DNA of 39,026 nt, from positions 1-39,026 of the forward strand of contig JAUXVI010000050.1 in NCBI GenBank assembly GCA_030680575.1, read 5' to 3'. The notes beneath the pieces were generated by a model, which was not told the origin of the DNA, did not search any database, and saw only the letters and a list, made by a program, of their open reading frames with translations. The position numbers and the translations under genes were made by a program. The stretch is from Hylemonella sp. Lineage in GTDB: Bacteria; Pseudomonadota; Gammaproteobacteria; Burkholderiales; Burkholderiaceae_C. Below, one piece after another: positions 26,597 to 35,351 of this stretch (positions are counted from its first letter, which is position 1; the number at the start of each line of letters is the position of its first letter).

Positions 26597-27982
26597 TCAG
26601 AACGCCAGTTTGGCGATCTCGCCTGACACAGGTATTTTGCCCTGCGCCAGTTGCGCCCGGTACTTGTCCAGGCGTTTGAGGTCATACAGGTAGTTGACCA
26701 TCATGCCGTAAGACTGCTTCCACGCCTTGGGCGAGCCGTCGCCGGCCCAGTTGAGCCGCTCCACCCGCGCACCATTGCCCAGATGGAAACGCGCCACCGG
26801 GTCGACCGGTTTGCCGTCCTGCAACTCCTGGCCCAGGTAGTGCGCGGCGCACTGCATCAGCAGGTGGCCCAGCGGGGACGCGGCATCCAGCTCGCGCGCA
26901 TTGTCTGCCGCGGCCAGGAACAGCTCGGCCGTCAACGTCTCGCCACCGAGCGAGCGCTGCAGCTCCGTCCGCACCTTGCGGTCCATGCGCTCCAGCATGG
27001 CAGCGGCATGCCGCCCCAGCCAGCCGCGGAAACCGGGGATGGGCGAGAGCGTGACAAAGGTCTTGAGTTTGGGAAATTCAGCGCGCAGGGTTTCGACCAC
27101 GCGTTTGATCAGCGAATCGCCAAAGCTCACCCCGCGCAGGCCGGTCTGGGTGTTGCTGATGGAATAAAAAATCGCTGTCGTCGCCTTGGTCAGGTCGGAG
27201 GCGGCGGCGGTTTCATCCAGCAGCGGTGCGATGCTGCCCGGCATCTCGTCCAGCATGGCCACTTCGACAAAAATCAGCGGCTCGTCCGGCAGGCGCGGGT
27301 GGAAGAAGCCATAACAGCGGCGGTCGCTGTCCAGCCGATTTTTCAGGTCGGCCCAGCTGCGGATGTCGTGCACCGCCTCGTACTTGATGAGTTTCTCGAT
27401 CAACGAGGCCGGCGAATCCCAGCTCATGCGCCGCAGTTCCAGGAAGCCGACGTCGAACCAGGTGGAAAACAGGTTCTCCAACTCGGCATCCAGCGCCAGC
27501 AGGCGTTTCTCGCCCTTGAGTTGCGTCAGCAGTTCGGCGCGCAGGTCGAGCAGAAAGCGCATGCCCTCGGGAAAAGCGGAAAAACGCTGCAGCAGCCGTG
27601 TGCGTGGCGACACCAGGGCCTTGCGCAGCCGGATTTCGGCCTGCCCCTCCTCCGGCGTGCTGATGGCACTGTCGTACTGATCGCGTGCCGCCGCCACCTT
27701 CTTGGCATCAGGGGCGAACTGCTCGCTCATCAACAACCAGATGTCGCGCCGCTGCTCAGGCGTGGCCGCGGCATACCAGGCCGCCACTGTGCGCGCACGG
27801 CGCCCGCCCTCGACCTCGCTCACCTGGGGATCGACGATCCCCTGCAAGGTCTTGAGCATGCGACGCTGTTCGCGTGTCAACGCCGCATCACGCGCAGGCT
27901 GGGCGGCGGTGGCGACCACGCCGCGCAGGCGCGGACTCAGCTGCGAAACGCTGCGCGCCAACCAGGATGTTGCGACATTCAT
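26597..27982 (-). CDS. matA: Malonyl-CoA decarboxylase
   Basis: MatA converts malonyl-CoA to acetyl-CoA and CO2. The 461-residue protein has the N-terminal helical domain and the C-terminal acetyltransferase-like catalytic domain of the MCD family. Typical segments are RFSAFPEGMRFLLDLRAELL, SPASLIEKLIKYEAVHDIRS, DRRCYGFFHPRLPDEPLIFV and TAIFYSISNTQTGLRGVSFG. Further on, LKTFVTLSPIPGFRGWL carries the family Ser in LSPIPGF. Late in the protein, AHYLGQELQDGKPVDPVARF HLGNGA and SYGMMVNYLYDL fit MCD; family knowledge places a catalytic His in such a HLGNGA motif. The ATG at 27982 has AGGAGG at six bases and overlaps the matR stop (ATGA). Confidence 0.96.
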   Translation of the reverse strand: MNVATSWLARSVSQLSPRLRGVVATAAQPARDAALTREQRRMLKTLQGIVDPQVSEVEGGRRARTVAAWYAAATPEQRRDIWLLMSEQFAPDAKKVAAARDQYDSAISTPEEGQAEIRLRKALVSPRTRLLQRFSAFPEGMRFLLDLRAELLTQLKGEKRLLALDAELENLFSTWFDVGFLELRRMSWDSPASLIEKLIKYEAVHDIRSWADLKNRLDSDRRCYGFFHPRLPDEPLIFVEVAMLDEMPGSIAPLLDETAAASDLTKATTAIFYSISNTQTGLRGVSFGDSLIKRVVETLRAEFPKLKTFVTLSPIPGFRGWLGRHAAAMLERMDRKVRTELQRSLGGETLTAELFLAAADNARELDAASPLGHLLMQCAAHYLGQELQDGKPVDPVARFHLGNGARVERLNWAGDGSPKAWKQSYGMMVNYLYDLKRLDKYRAQLAQGKIPVSGEIAKLAF

Positions 27983-28647
27983 ACCAGCCTCCTGCTTTTC
28001 TGTTGGCGCGCCAATTCGCGCAGTGCTTCACGTTGCCGCGTCAGGTGGGTGCGCATGGCGGCTTCCGCCCCCTCGGAGTCGCGCGCCTTGAGCGCCGCGA
28101 ACACCGCCAGGTGCTCGCTCAGGCTTTGCGCCAGACGCCCCGGTGCATGCAGCTGCTGCAAGCGCGCCAGCTTGAGGATCTTGCGCAGATCCGCAATCAC
28201 CTGCGCCAGCCAGCGGTTGTCGGCCAGCGTGATGATGGCCTCATGAATGGCGAAATTGGTCTGGTAGTAGTCGACGATGCGCTTGGCCGCCGCATGGGCC
28301 TGCAACTTCTGGTGCAGTGTCTCCAGCACGGCCAGGTCGGCATCGCTGGCATTGCAGGCCGCCTCAAAGGCACAACGCCCTTCCAGCAGGGCAATGACGG
28401 GAAAGATTTCGTCCAGATCCTGCTCGGTCACTTCATTGACAAAACAGCCGCGGCGCGGCTCGTGCCGCACCAGCCCTTCGGCCGTCAGCACCTTGAGTGC
28501 CTCGCGCAGCGGCGTGCGGGAAATCTTCAGGCGCTCGCACAGCGCCACTTCGTCCACAAAACTGCCCGGCGCCAGGGTGCCGTCAAAGATCTCATCGCGC
28601 AGCGTGGCAGCGACGTGCTCGTGCAGAGAGTTGTGGACCAGACGCAT
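27979..28647 (-). CDS. matR: GntR-family regulator of malonate catabolism (MatR-like)
   Basis: This 222-residue FCD-subfamily GntR regulator has an N-terminal winged helix-turn-helix (VAATLRDEIFDGTLAPGSFV, then [20 protein letters not shown]) and a helical ligand-binding domain (IFPVIALLEGRCAFEAAC, then NFAIHEAIITLADNRW). Metal-ligand type histidines lie in FAIHEAI and SEHLAVFAAL. Being first in the operon and overlapping matA by 4 bp, it probably controls its own operon with malonate or malonyl-CoA as effector, as known for MatR. The ATG at 28647 is chosen from family N-termini (MRLVHNSLHEHVAATL); the frame is open to 28722, but that start lies within the inverted repeats. Confidence 0.9.
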   Translation of the reverse strand: MRLVHNSLHEHVAATLRDEIFDGTLAPGSFVDEVALCERLKISRTPLREALKVLTAEGLVRHEPRRGCFVNEVTEQDLDEIFPVIALLEGRCAFEAACNASDADLAVLETLHQKLQAHAAAKRIVDYYQTNFAIHEAIITLADNRWLAQVIADLRKILKLARLQQLHAPGRLAQSLSEHLAVFAALKARDSEGAEAAMRTHLTRQREALRELARQQKSRRLV

Positions 28648-28707
28648 GTGAGGCTTTGAACAGGTTGAGGAACAACATAAGACGGACCCACTTTGAGCCC
28701 GTCCTTG

Positions 28708-28736
28708 CCTGTAATTTTCCATAATTACAGGTAATT
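28708..28736. promoter_or_regulatory. Candidate MatR operator: three alternating GTAATT half-sites
   Basis: CCTGTAATT (28708-28716) and AATTACAGG (28723-28731) form a perfect 9-bp inverted repeat with a 6-bp spacer. A third half-site GTAATT (28731-28736) makes a second palindrome AATTACAGGTAATT. The array lies 61-89 bp upstream of the matR start, a fitting place for autoregulation. The binding protein is inferred. Confidence 0.65.
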
Positions 28737-28790
28737 ATTCGATCCAGAAAAACCCTGATGCCACACGCCAGTGGAAAAACACGCCAAGAC

Positions 28791-28844
28791 GCTATTCTTT
28801 TTATAGCAACTGACGCAGATATGACGAGGTGGAAAGGCGAATTC
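28791..28844 (+). repeat. Comamonadaceae-type 54-bp interspersed repeat, copy 4
   Basis: The head is GCTATTCTTTTTATAGC, the core ACTGACGCAGATATGAC, and the tail ends AAAGGCGAATTC, sharing the last nine bases with copy 3. It lies in the gap between matR and lgt, 20 bp after the lgt stop codon. Confidence 0.75.
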
Positions 28845-28864
28845 GACCGGAAAAAATGATCGCC

Positions 28865-29683
28865 TCAGGCCACATGACTGGCCGGCCGGCGACCCGCCCA
28901 CCACCACAGCCCGATACCGCCCACGATCATCGGCAGGCACAACCACTGCCCCATGCTCAGGCCCAGCGACAGCAGACCGAGGAAGTCATCCGGTTCGCGG
29001 AAGAACTCAGCAATGAAACGCAGCACGCCGTAGCCGAACAGGAAAGCCGCCGCCACCTGACCGGTACGGCGCGGCCGGCGCGCATACAGCCACAGCAACA
29101 CGAACAGCAGCAGCCCTTCCAGCAGGAATTGGTAGACCTGCGAGGGATGGCGCGGCGCCTCGCCGGCACCTCGAAACAGCATGGCCCAGGGCAAGGACGG
29201 ATCGGCCACACGGCCCCAGAGCTCGCCGTTGATGAAGTTGCCGACCCGCCCAGCGGCCAGCCCGGTGGGCACGCAGGGCGCCACGAAGTCGGCCACCTGC
29301 AGCCAGGGCTTCTTGCGGCTGTGGGCAAACCAGAGCATGGCCCCCACCACGCCGAGCATGCCGCCGTGAAAACTCATGCCGCCTTGCCAGACAAAGAAAA
29401 TCTCCAGCGGATGGCTCAGGTAGTAACCCGGTTTGTAGAACAGGCAATAACCCAGGCGGCCGCCGATCACCACCCCCATGACGCCGAGAAACAGGATGTC
29501 CTCCACGTCACGCCGGCTCCAGGCCTGCGCGCCGCTGAGAGAAGCGTATGGCTCATGCCGCAGCCGGCGCACGCCCAGGAACATGAACAAGGCAAAGGCC
29601 ACCAGGTAAGTGAGGCCATACCAGTGGACAGCGAGTGGCCCCAACTGCAGGGCGACCGGATTGATTTGCGGGTGAATCAGCAT
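28865..29683 (-). CDS. lgt: Prolipoprotein diacylglyceryl transferase
   Basis: Lgt moves a diacylglyceryl group from phosphatidylglycerol to the lipobox Cys of prolipoproteins in the inner membrane. The 272 residues contain about seven transmembrane helices. The signature [14 protein letters not shown] is complete, with the essential Arg and Asn of the family. Also visible are [11 protein letters not shown] near the start, [10 protein letters not shown] and [11 protein letters not shown], the latter with the conserved His. I chose the ATG at 29683 ([20 protein letters not shown]), the family's usual start; another ATG three codons earlier (29692) is in frame. It lies downstream of ilvD on the same strand. 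Confidence 0.96.
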   Translation of the reverse strand: MLIHPQINPVALQLGPLAVHWYGLTYLVAFALFMFLGVRRLRHEPYASLSGAQAWSRRDVEDILFLGVMGVVIGGRLGYCLFYKPGYYLSHPLEIFFVWQGGMSFHGGMLGVVGAMLWFAHSRKKPWLQVADFVAPCVPTGLAAGRVGNFINGELWGRVADPSLPWAMLFRGAGEAPRHPSQVYQFLLEGLLLFVLLWLYARRPRRTGQVAAAFLFGYGVLRFIAEFFREPDDFLGLLSLGLSMGQWLCLPMIVGGIGLWWWAGRRPASHVA

Positions 29684-29701
29684 GGGCGCCATTGTGCCCC
29701 G

Positions 29702-29722
29702 GCTGGCACTCCGGGTGCCAGC
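29702..29722. terminator. Stem-loop in the ilvD-lgt gap
   Basis: GCTGGCAC and GTGCCAGC form a perfect 8-bp stem with a TCCGG loop in the 102-bp gap. It lacks a T-run, so it may be an attenuating or mRNA-stabilising hairpin rather than a full terminator. Confidence 0.35.
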
Positions 29723-29785
29723 TCACACGCTCAAACACCTCTGTTGCCGGCCGCCGTGACGGGCGAGCCGGCCACAGGGCGATGA

Positions 29786-31621
29786 TCAGTCGTCCAGCAG
29801 CGACAGGTCGCGCACCGCGCCCTTGTCGGCCGACATGACCAGCTTGGCATAGGCCTTGAGAGCGGCCGACACCTTGCGCTTGCGCGGCTGGGCCGGCTTC
29901 CAGCCCTTGGCATCCTGCTCGGCGCGGCGCCTGGCCAGTTCTTCGTCGGACAGCAGCACATCGATGCGACGGTTCGGAATATCGATACGGATGCGGTCGC
30001 CACTGCGCACCAGGCCGATGGCGCCGCCGGCGGCCGCTTCAGGCGAGCAGTGGCCGATCGACAGGCCGGAGGTGCCGCCGGAGAACCGACCATCGGTCAG
30101 CAGCGCGCAGGCCGGGCCCCGGCCCTTGGACTTGATGTACGAGGTCGGATAAAGCATTTCCTGCATGCCGGGGCCGCCCTTGGGGCCTTCGTAGCGCACG
30201 ATCACCACGTCACCGGCCTTGACCTTGTCGTCCAGGATGTTGGCCACCGCCTCGTCCTGCGATTCGGTGACATGGGCCGGGCCTTCGAACACCAGCAAGG
30301 CGTCGTCCACGCCGGCGGTCTTCACCACGCAGCCGTTCTGCGCAATGTTGCCCACCAGCACGGCCAGGCCGCCCTCTTGTGAGAAGGCGTGGTCGATGGA
30401 ACGGATGCAGCCTTCGGCACGGTCGGTGTCCAGGCTGGGCCAGCGGGTTTTCTGGCTGAATGCAACTTGGGTCGGGATGCCGGCCGGTCCTGCCCTGTAG
30501 AAGGTCTGCACCTCAGGCGAGGGGTTGCGCATGATGTCCCACTGGTCCAGCGCGTCCTTCATGGTCTTGGCATGCACGGTCGGCACGTCGGTGTGCAGCT
30601 TGCCGGCGCGGTCGAGTTCGCCCAGGATGGCCATGATGCCGCCGGCGCGATGCACGTCCTCGACGTGGTACTTGTTCGTATTGGGGGCCACCTTGCACAG
30701 CTGCGGCACCGTGCGCGACATGCGGTCGATATCCTGCATGGTGAAGTCGATCTCGGCTTCCTGCGCAATCGCCAGCAGGTGCAGGATGGTGTTGGTCGAG
30801 CCGCCCATGGCAATGTCCAGCGCAATGGCGTTCTCGAAGGCCTTGAAGCCCACCGAGCGCGGCAGCACGGTCTCGTCGCCCTGTTCGTAGTAGCGCTTGC
30901 ACAGGTCCACGACCAGGCGACCGGCGCCCTTGAACAGCTGCTCGCGGTCGGCATGGGTGGCGACCACCGTGCCATTGCCCGGCAAGGCCAGGCCCAGCGC
31001 CTCGGCCAGGCAGTTCATGGAATTGGCCGTGAACATGCCCGAGCAGGAACCGCAGGTCGGGCAGGCGGAACGCTCCACCTCGGCGACCTCCTCGTCGGAC
31101 ACCTTGGGATCCGCAGCCATCACCATGGCGTCGATCAGGTCCAGCTTGATGACGCCGAGCTTGGTTTTGCCGGCCTCCATCGGACCGCCGGAGACGAACA
31201 CCACCGGGATGTTCAGGCGCATGGCGGCCATCAGCATGCCGGGGGTGATCTTGTCGCAGTTGGAGATGCACACCATGGCATCGGCACAGTGGGCATTGAC
31301 CATGTACTCCACCGAGTCGGCGATGACATCGCGGCTGGGCAACGAATACAGCATGCCGTCGTGGCCCATGGCAATGCCATCGTCCACCGCAATGGTGTTG
31401 AATTCCTTGGCGACGCCACCGGCGGCCTCGATCTCGCGCGCCACCAACTGCCCCAAATCCTTCAGGTGCACGTGGCCGGGCACGAACTGGGTGAACGAGT
31501 TCACCACGGCAATGATGGGTTTGCTGAAATCGTCATCCTTCATGCCGGTGGCGCGCCAGAGCGCGCGCGCGCCTGCCATGTTGCGGCCGGCAGTGGAGGT
31601 TTTGGAGCGGTAGGCTGGCAT
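29786..31621 (-). CDS. ilvD: Dihydroxy-acid dehydratase
   Basis: IlvD catalyses the third common step of valine and isoleucine synthesis, giving 2-oxo acids that also feed leucine and pantothenate synthesis. The 611-residue protein shows the iron-sulfur and magnesium-site motifs of the family: [52 protein letters not shown] and, near the end, [20 protein letters not shown]. The long insert and overall length fit the E. coli-type 4Fe-4S enzyme. The ATG at 31621 gives the normal N-terminus [20 protein letters not shown]. It stands alone upstream of lgt. The 179-bp gap to the Trp-rich gene must hold its promoter; I see no clear element there. Confidence 0.97.
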   Translation of the reverse strand: MPAYRSKTSTAGRNMAGARALWRATGMKDDDFSKPIIAVVNSFTQFVPGHVHLKDLGQLVAREIEAAGGVAKEFNTIAVDDGIAMGHDGMLYSLPSRDVIADSVEYMVNAHCADAMVCISNCDKITPGMLMAAMRLNIPVVFVSGGPMEAGKTKLGVIKLDLIDAMVMAADPKVSDEEVAEVERSACPTCGSCSGMFTANSMNCLAEALGLALPGNGTVVATHADREQLFKGAGRLVVDLCKRYYEQGDETVLPRSVGFKAFENAIALDIAMGGSTNTILHLLAIAQEAEIDFTMQDIDRMSRTVPQLCKVAPNTNKYHVEDVHRAGGIMAILGELDRAGKLHTDVPTVHAKTMKDALDQWDIMRNPSPEVQTFYRAGPAGIPTQVAFSQKTRWPSLDTDRAEGCIRSIDHAFSQEGGLAVLVGNIAQNGCVVKTAGVDDALLVFEGPAHVTESQDEAVANILDDKVKAGDVVIVRYEGPKGGPGMQEMLYPTSYIKSKGRGPACALLTDGRFSGGTSGLSIGHCSPEAAAGGAIGLVRSGDRIRIDIPNRRIDVLLSDEELARRRAEQDAKGWKPAQPRKRKVSAALKAYAKLVMSADKGAVRDLSLLDD

Positions 31622-31800
31622 GGTAATTCTTCGAGTCAGTGGTTACAGGTGGGAAGACTGCAGTAATTATGTCCCAGCAAGCGGTTGGCCGATGACTTGC
31701 AAGGCTATGCCGATGTCCCGCCCAACAGGTGGCGCACCCTTCTAGACCCGTCATGCCGTCAGCTCTTGCAGGCCAAGGCTTGCCTGGCCTCTTGTACAGC

Positions 31801-32040
31801 TCAGGGGCGTTTTTTTTTGGTCCCCAGAGCGGTATGGCTACGGTCGATGCGTGCCTGCCGGCGCTGCTCCTCCCGCGACATGGCCTTGCGCCGGGTGTAG
31901 CCGGAAGCGTCAGCCCAGGCCCACCAGGCAACGGCCAGCGCAAAGGGCACCAGCACCACCCACCAGTCCCAGGCCGCCACCGGCCCGATTTCCAGAAATT
32001 TGAGAAGCAGCAAAACAACACCCAAGCCCAGCAAATACAT
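31801..32040 (-). CDS. Small Trp-rich membrane protein (TIGR04438 type)
   Basis: This 79-residue protein has two hydrophobic segments (MYLLGLGVVLLLLKFLEIGP and VVLVPFALAVAWWAWADASG). Between them lies the tryptophan-rich stretch AAWDWW. A basic tail follows (YTRRKAMSREEQRRQARIDR) and ends GTKKKRP. This matches the TIGR04438 small Trp-rich family known from Burkholderiales. No function is known. It is probably an inner-membrane protein with a cytoplasmic basic tail. It starts at 32040, divergent from the cytochrome c gene, with a 101-bp shared promoter gap. Confidence 0.85.
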   Translation of the reverse strand: MYLLGLGVVLLLLKFLEIGPVAAWDWWVVLVPFALAVAWWAWADASGYTRRKAMSREEQRRQARIDRSHTALGTKKKRP

Positions 32041-32141
32041 CTTAATTCCCCTGTTTCAATGTGGCTGACAGCCAGCAGCTGTCAACCAGACTTATTACAA
32101 TATCGTTGTTCACTTAATTTAACTCAACCCACGAGGAAATG

Positions 32142-32447
32142 ATGAAACGTGCTCTGTTTGCCCTGGTTGCTGCTGTTTCGGTAACCGCTCCTGCGCTGGC
32201 TGACCAGGCTCTGGCCACTTCCAAGAACTGCATGGCTTGCCACGCCGTCGACAAGAAGCTGGTTGGCCCCTCTTTCAAGGATATCGCCGCCAAGTACGCT
32301 GGTGACAAGTCTGCCGCTGACAAGCTGGCCACCAAGGTTCTCAAGGGTGGCGCAGGCGTCTGGGGCCCGGTGCCCATGCCCGCCAACCCGCAAGTGAGCG
32401 ATGCCGAAGCCAAGAAGCTGGTTGCCTGGGTGCTCGCCGCCAAGTAA
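32142..32447 (+). CDS. Class I periplasmic cytochrome c (c-551/c-552 type)
   Basis: This small soluble electron carrier has 101 residues as translated. A Sec signal (MKRALFALVAAVSVTAPALA) is followed by the mature start DQALATSKNC. The haem motif CMACH comes early, and the Met ligand is in GPVPMPANPQVSD, the usual c-551 arrangement. The C-terminal helix is DAEAKKLVAWVLA. It probably donates electrons to terminal oxidases such as the cbb3 enzyme encoded here. I chose the second of two adjacent ATGs (32142) because GAGG lies five bases before it; the first is at 32139. A long perfect terminator follows 12 bp after the stop codon. Confidence 0.95.
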   Translation: MKRALFALVAAVSVTAPALADQALATSKNCMACHAVDKKLVGPSFKDIAAKYAGDKSAADKLATKVLKGGAGVWGPVPMPANPQVSDAEAKKLVAWVLAAK

Positions 32448-32459
32448 TCGCATCTCTTC

Positions 32460-32499
32460 GCAACAAAAAATGCCCGCGATTGCGGGCATTTTTTGTTGC
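32460..32499. terminator. Bidirectional Rho-independent terminator
   Basis: A perfect 18-bp inverted repeat (32460-32477 and 32482-32499) with a GATT loop reads TGCCCGC-GATT-GCGGGCA, flanked by A6 and T6. It ends cytochrome c transcripts and, in the other direction, acsA transcripts. Confidence 0.95.
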
Positions 32500-32557
32500 T
32501 GAGCGTGAACTGCCTGCCCTTGCAGGGCAGACAGTGAACACGCTCAATGCCAGCGCA

Positions 32558-34552
32558 TCAGTAGGCTTGGCCCAACTGGTCCAGAATCGCCGGGTTTTCC
32601 AACGTGCTGGTGTCCTGGGTGATCGTCTCACCCTTGGCAATCGAGCGTAGCAAGCGGCGCATGATCTTGCCGGAGCGCGTCTTGGGCAGGTTTTCGCCGA
32701 AGCGGATGTCCTTGGGCTTGGCAATCGGGCCGATCTCCTTGGCCACCCAGTCACGTAGTTCCTTGGCGATCTGCTTGGCTTCATCACCGGTGGGACGCGG
32801 ACGCTTGAGCACCACAAAAGCGCAGATGGCCTCGCCGGTCAGGTCGTCCGGACGGCCCACCACGGCAGCCTCGGCCACCAGGTCGGTCTTGGCCACCAGG
32901 GCCGATTCGATTTCCATCGTGCCCATGCGGTGACCGGAGACGTTGAGCACGTCGTCGATACGACCGGTGATGCGGAAATAACCACGGTCTTCGCTGCGAA
33001 CAGCACCGTCACCCGCCAGGTAGTAGCCCTTGAGTTCTTCGGGGAAGTAGCTCTTCTTGAAGCGCTCGGGGTCGTTCCAGATGGTACGGATCATCGACGG
33101 CCAGGGTTTCTTCACCACCAGGATGCCACCCGCGCCGTTGGGCATGTCGTTGCCCGCTTCGTCGACGATGGCGGCCGTGATGCCCGGCAGCGGCAGCGTG
33201 CAGGAGCCCGGCACCAGTGGCGTGGCACCCGGCAACGGCGTGATCATGTGGCCGCCGGTTTCGGTCTGCCAGAAGGTGTCGACGATCGGGCAGCGTTCGC
33301 CGCCGACGTGCTTGTAGTACCACATCCAGGCTTCGGGGTTGATCGGCTCACCCACTGAGCCCAGGATGCGCAGGCTGCTCAGGTCGGAGCGGGCCGGGTG
33401 CACGCTGGCATCGCTTTCCGCCGCCTTGATCAGTGAGCGGATGGCGGTCGGTGCGGTATAGAAGATCGTGCACTTGTGACGTTCGATCATCTGCCAGAAA
33501 CGGCCCGCATTCGGGAAGGTCGGTACGCCTTCGAAGACAATCTGAGTGGCACCGGCGGCCAGCGGACCGTAGGCGACGTAGGTGTGGCCGGTGATCCAGC
33601 CGATGTCGGCCGTACACCAGAAAATGTCGTCCGGCTTCAGGTCGAAGGTCCAGTCCATGGTGAGCTTGGCCCACAGCAGGTAGCCACCGGTGGCGTGCTG
33701 CACGCCCTTCGGTTTGCCAGTGGAGCCGGAGGTGTAGAGGATGAACAGCGGGTGCTCGGCGCCCACGATCTCGGGTTTGCAATCGGTGCTCTGGCCAGCC
33801 AGGGCCTCGGCAAAGGTCTTGTCGCGGCCGGCCACCATGTTGCAGGCGGTGGCGGTGCGCTGGTAGACCAGCACGGTCTTGATGGTCTCGCAGCCGCCCA
33901 TGGCCAGTGCTTCGTCCACGATCGCCTTGAGCGGCAGTTCCTTGCCGCCGCGCATCTGGTAGTTGGACGTGATTACGGCCACGGCGCCGGCGTCGATGAT
34001 GCGCTCCTGCAGCGACTTGGCGGAGAAGCCGCCGAACACCACGCTGTGGGTGGCGCCGATGCGGGCACAAGCCTGCATGGCCACCACACCTTCGATCGTC
34101 ATGGGCATGTAGACCAGCACACGGTCGCCCTTCTGGATGCCTTGCGCCTTGAGCGCATTGGCGAACTGGCTCACCTTGGCCAGCAACTCCTTGTAGGTGA
34201 CCTTGGTGACTGCGCCGTCGTCAGCTTCAAAGATGATGGCGGTCTTGTTCTCCACCGGGGTGCCGATGTGCTTGTCCAGGCAGTTGGCCGAAGCATTCAG
34301 TTCGCCATCGTCGAACCACTTGTAGAACGGTGCATTCGATCCGTCCAAGGTGCGGGTGAACGGCTTGTTCCAGACCACGTTTTCACGTGCCAGCTTGGCC
34401 CAGAAACCCTCGAAATCCTTTTCCGCAGCAGCACAAAGGGCGTTGTAGCCGTCCATACCGGAGATTCGGGCAGCCTTCACCACCGACTCGGCCGGGGGGA
34501 AGACCCGGTTCTCGACCAAGACTGACTGGATGGCGGACGAAGATGAACTCAT
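32558..34552 (-). CDS. acsA: Acetyl-CoA synthetase (AMP-forming)
   Basis: Acs turns acetate, ATP and CoA into acetyl-CoA. The 664-residue enzyme has the expected length and motifs: the P-loop [19 protein letters not shown], the acetate-pocket region [34 protein letters not shown], and the hinge [20 protein letters not shown]. The C-terminal catalytic lysine lies in [14 protein letters not shown], the site acetylated by Pat-type enzymes in other bacteria. AGAGGA lies eight bases before the ATG at 34552. It is monocistronic, with its own 163-bp divergent promoter gap. Confidence 0.97.
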   Translation of the reverse strand: MSSSSSAIQSVLVENRVFPPAESVVKAARISGMDGYNALCAAAEKDFEGFWAKLARENVVWNKPFTRTLDGSNAPFYKWFDDGELNASANCLDKHIGTPVENKTAIIFEADDGAVTKVTYKELLAKVSQFANALKAQGIQKGDRVLVYMPMTIEGVVAMQACARIGATHSVVFGGFSAKSLQERIIDAGAVAVITSNYQMRGGKELPLKAIVDEALAMGGCETIKTVLVYQRTATACNMVAGRDKTFAEALAGQSTDCKPEIVGAEHPLFILYTSGSTGKPKGVQHATGGYLLWAKLTMDWTFDLKPDDIFWCTADIGWITGHTYVAYGPLAAGATQIVFEGVPTFPNAGRFWQMIERHKCTIFYTAPTAIRSLIKAAESDASVHPARSDLSSLRILGSVGEPINPEAWMWYYKHVGGERCPIVDTFWQTETGGHMITPLPGATPLVPGSCTLPLPGITAAIVDEAGNDMPNGAGGILVVKKPWPSMIRTIWNDPERFKKSYFPEELKGYYLAGDGAVRSEDRGYFRITGRIDDVLNVSGHRMGTMEIESALVAKTDLVAEAAVVGRPDDLTGEAICAFVVLKRPRPTGDEAKQIAKELRDWVAKEIGPIAKPKDIRFGENLPKTRSGKIMRRLLRSIAKGETITQDTSTLENPAILDQLGQAY

Positions 34553-34715
34553 GGCTTGTTTCCTCTAATAGAAATTGAATCGCCCCGGAATGTCGGGTTT
34601 TGCCCTTACAAGTCACTGACTTGATTGACACCCGACCACCAATGTACCCAATCCCGACCCGAATGGAAATGCAGCCTAAAATCTTTCGCCTAGATACAAA
34701 CCCGAGATTGTCCTG

Positions 34716-35318
34716 ATGCCGATCCCCGATTCCCCCAAAACCTCCCCGCTGCGCCCACTCCCCGCCTTCATCTTCGCCAGCCGCTGGCTGCAGTTGCCGC
34801 TGTACTTAGGCCTGATCGCCGCGCAGGGTGTCTATGTCTTCCATTTCTGGGTTGAACTGGTGCACCTGCTGGAAGCCGCCTTCGGCAGCCAGACCGCCTT
34901 GCAGGCACTGGTCACCAGCATTGGCTACAAGGAAACCGCCAACGTCACCTCGTTGAACGAGACCATCATCATGCTGGTGGTGCTGGCGCTGATCGACGTG
35001 GTCATGATCTCCAACCTGCTGATCATGGTGATCGTCGGCGGTTATGAGACCTTCGTCAGCCGCATGAACCTTGAGAGCCACCCGGACCAGCCTGAATGGC
35101 TGAGCCACGTCAACGCCTCGGTGCTCAAGGTCAAGCTGGCTACCGCCATCATCGGCATCAGCTCGATCCACCTGCTCAAGACCTTCATCAATGCCGCCAA
35201 CTACGACGTCAAGGTTCTGATGTGGCAGACCATCATCCACATCGTGTTCCTGATGAGCGCATTGGCCATCGCCTACACCGACAAGCTGCTCACCAGCACC
35301 CACCAGAGCGATCACTGA
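34716..35318 (+). CDS. UPF0114 (YqhA/TIGR00645) inner membrane protein
   Basis: The 200-residue membrane protein has four predicted helices (about 24-45, 82-110, 137-155 and 172-190). Family segments are [58 protein letters not shown] and [20 protein letters not shown]. These match UPF0114/TIGR00645 (E. coli YqhA), whose function is not established. The ATG at 34716 gives a short proline-rich leader. It is 33 bp upstream of fumarase on the same strand, so yqhA-fum-murI may form an operon. Confidence 0.92.
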   Translation: MPIPDSPKTSPLRPLPAFIFASRWLQLPLYLGLIAAQGVYVFHFWVELVHLLEAAFGSQTALQALVTSIGYKETANVTSLNETIIMLVVLALIDVVMISNLLIMVIVGGYETFVSRMNLESHPDQPEWLSHVNASVLKVKLATAIIGISSIHLLKTFINAANYDVKVLMWQTIIHIVFLMSALAIAYTDKLLTSTHQSDH

Positions 35319-35351
35319 ACGCCCCCTCCACGTTTAACCATCCGACTGAAC

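Noticed and set aside
31763..31785. AGGCCAAGGC / GCCTGGCCT inverted repeat as terminator between ilvD and the Trp-rich gene
   Set aside because: It has a bulge in the stem and no T-run on either strand.
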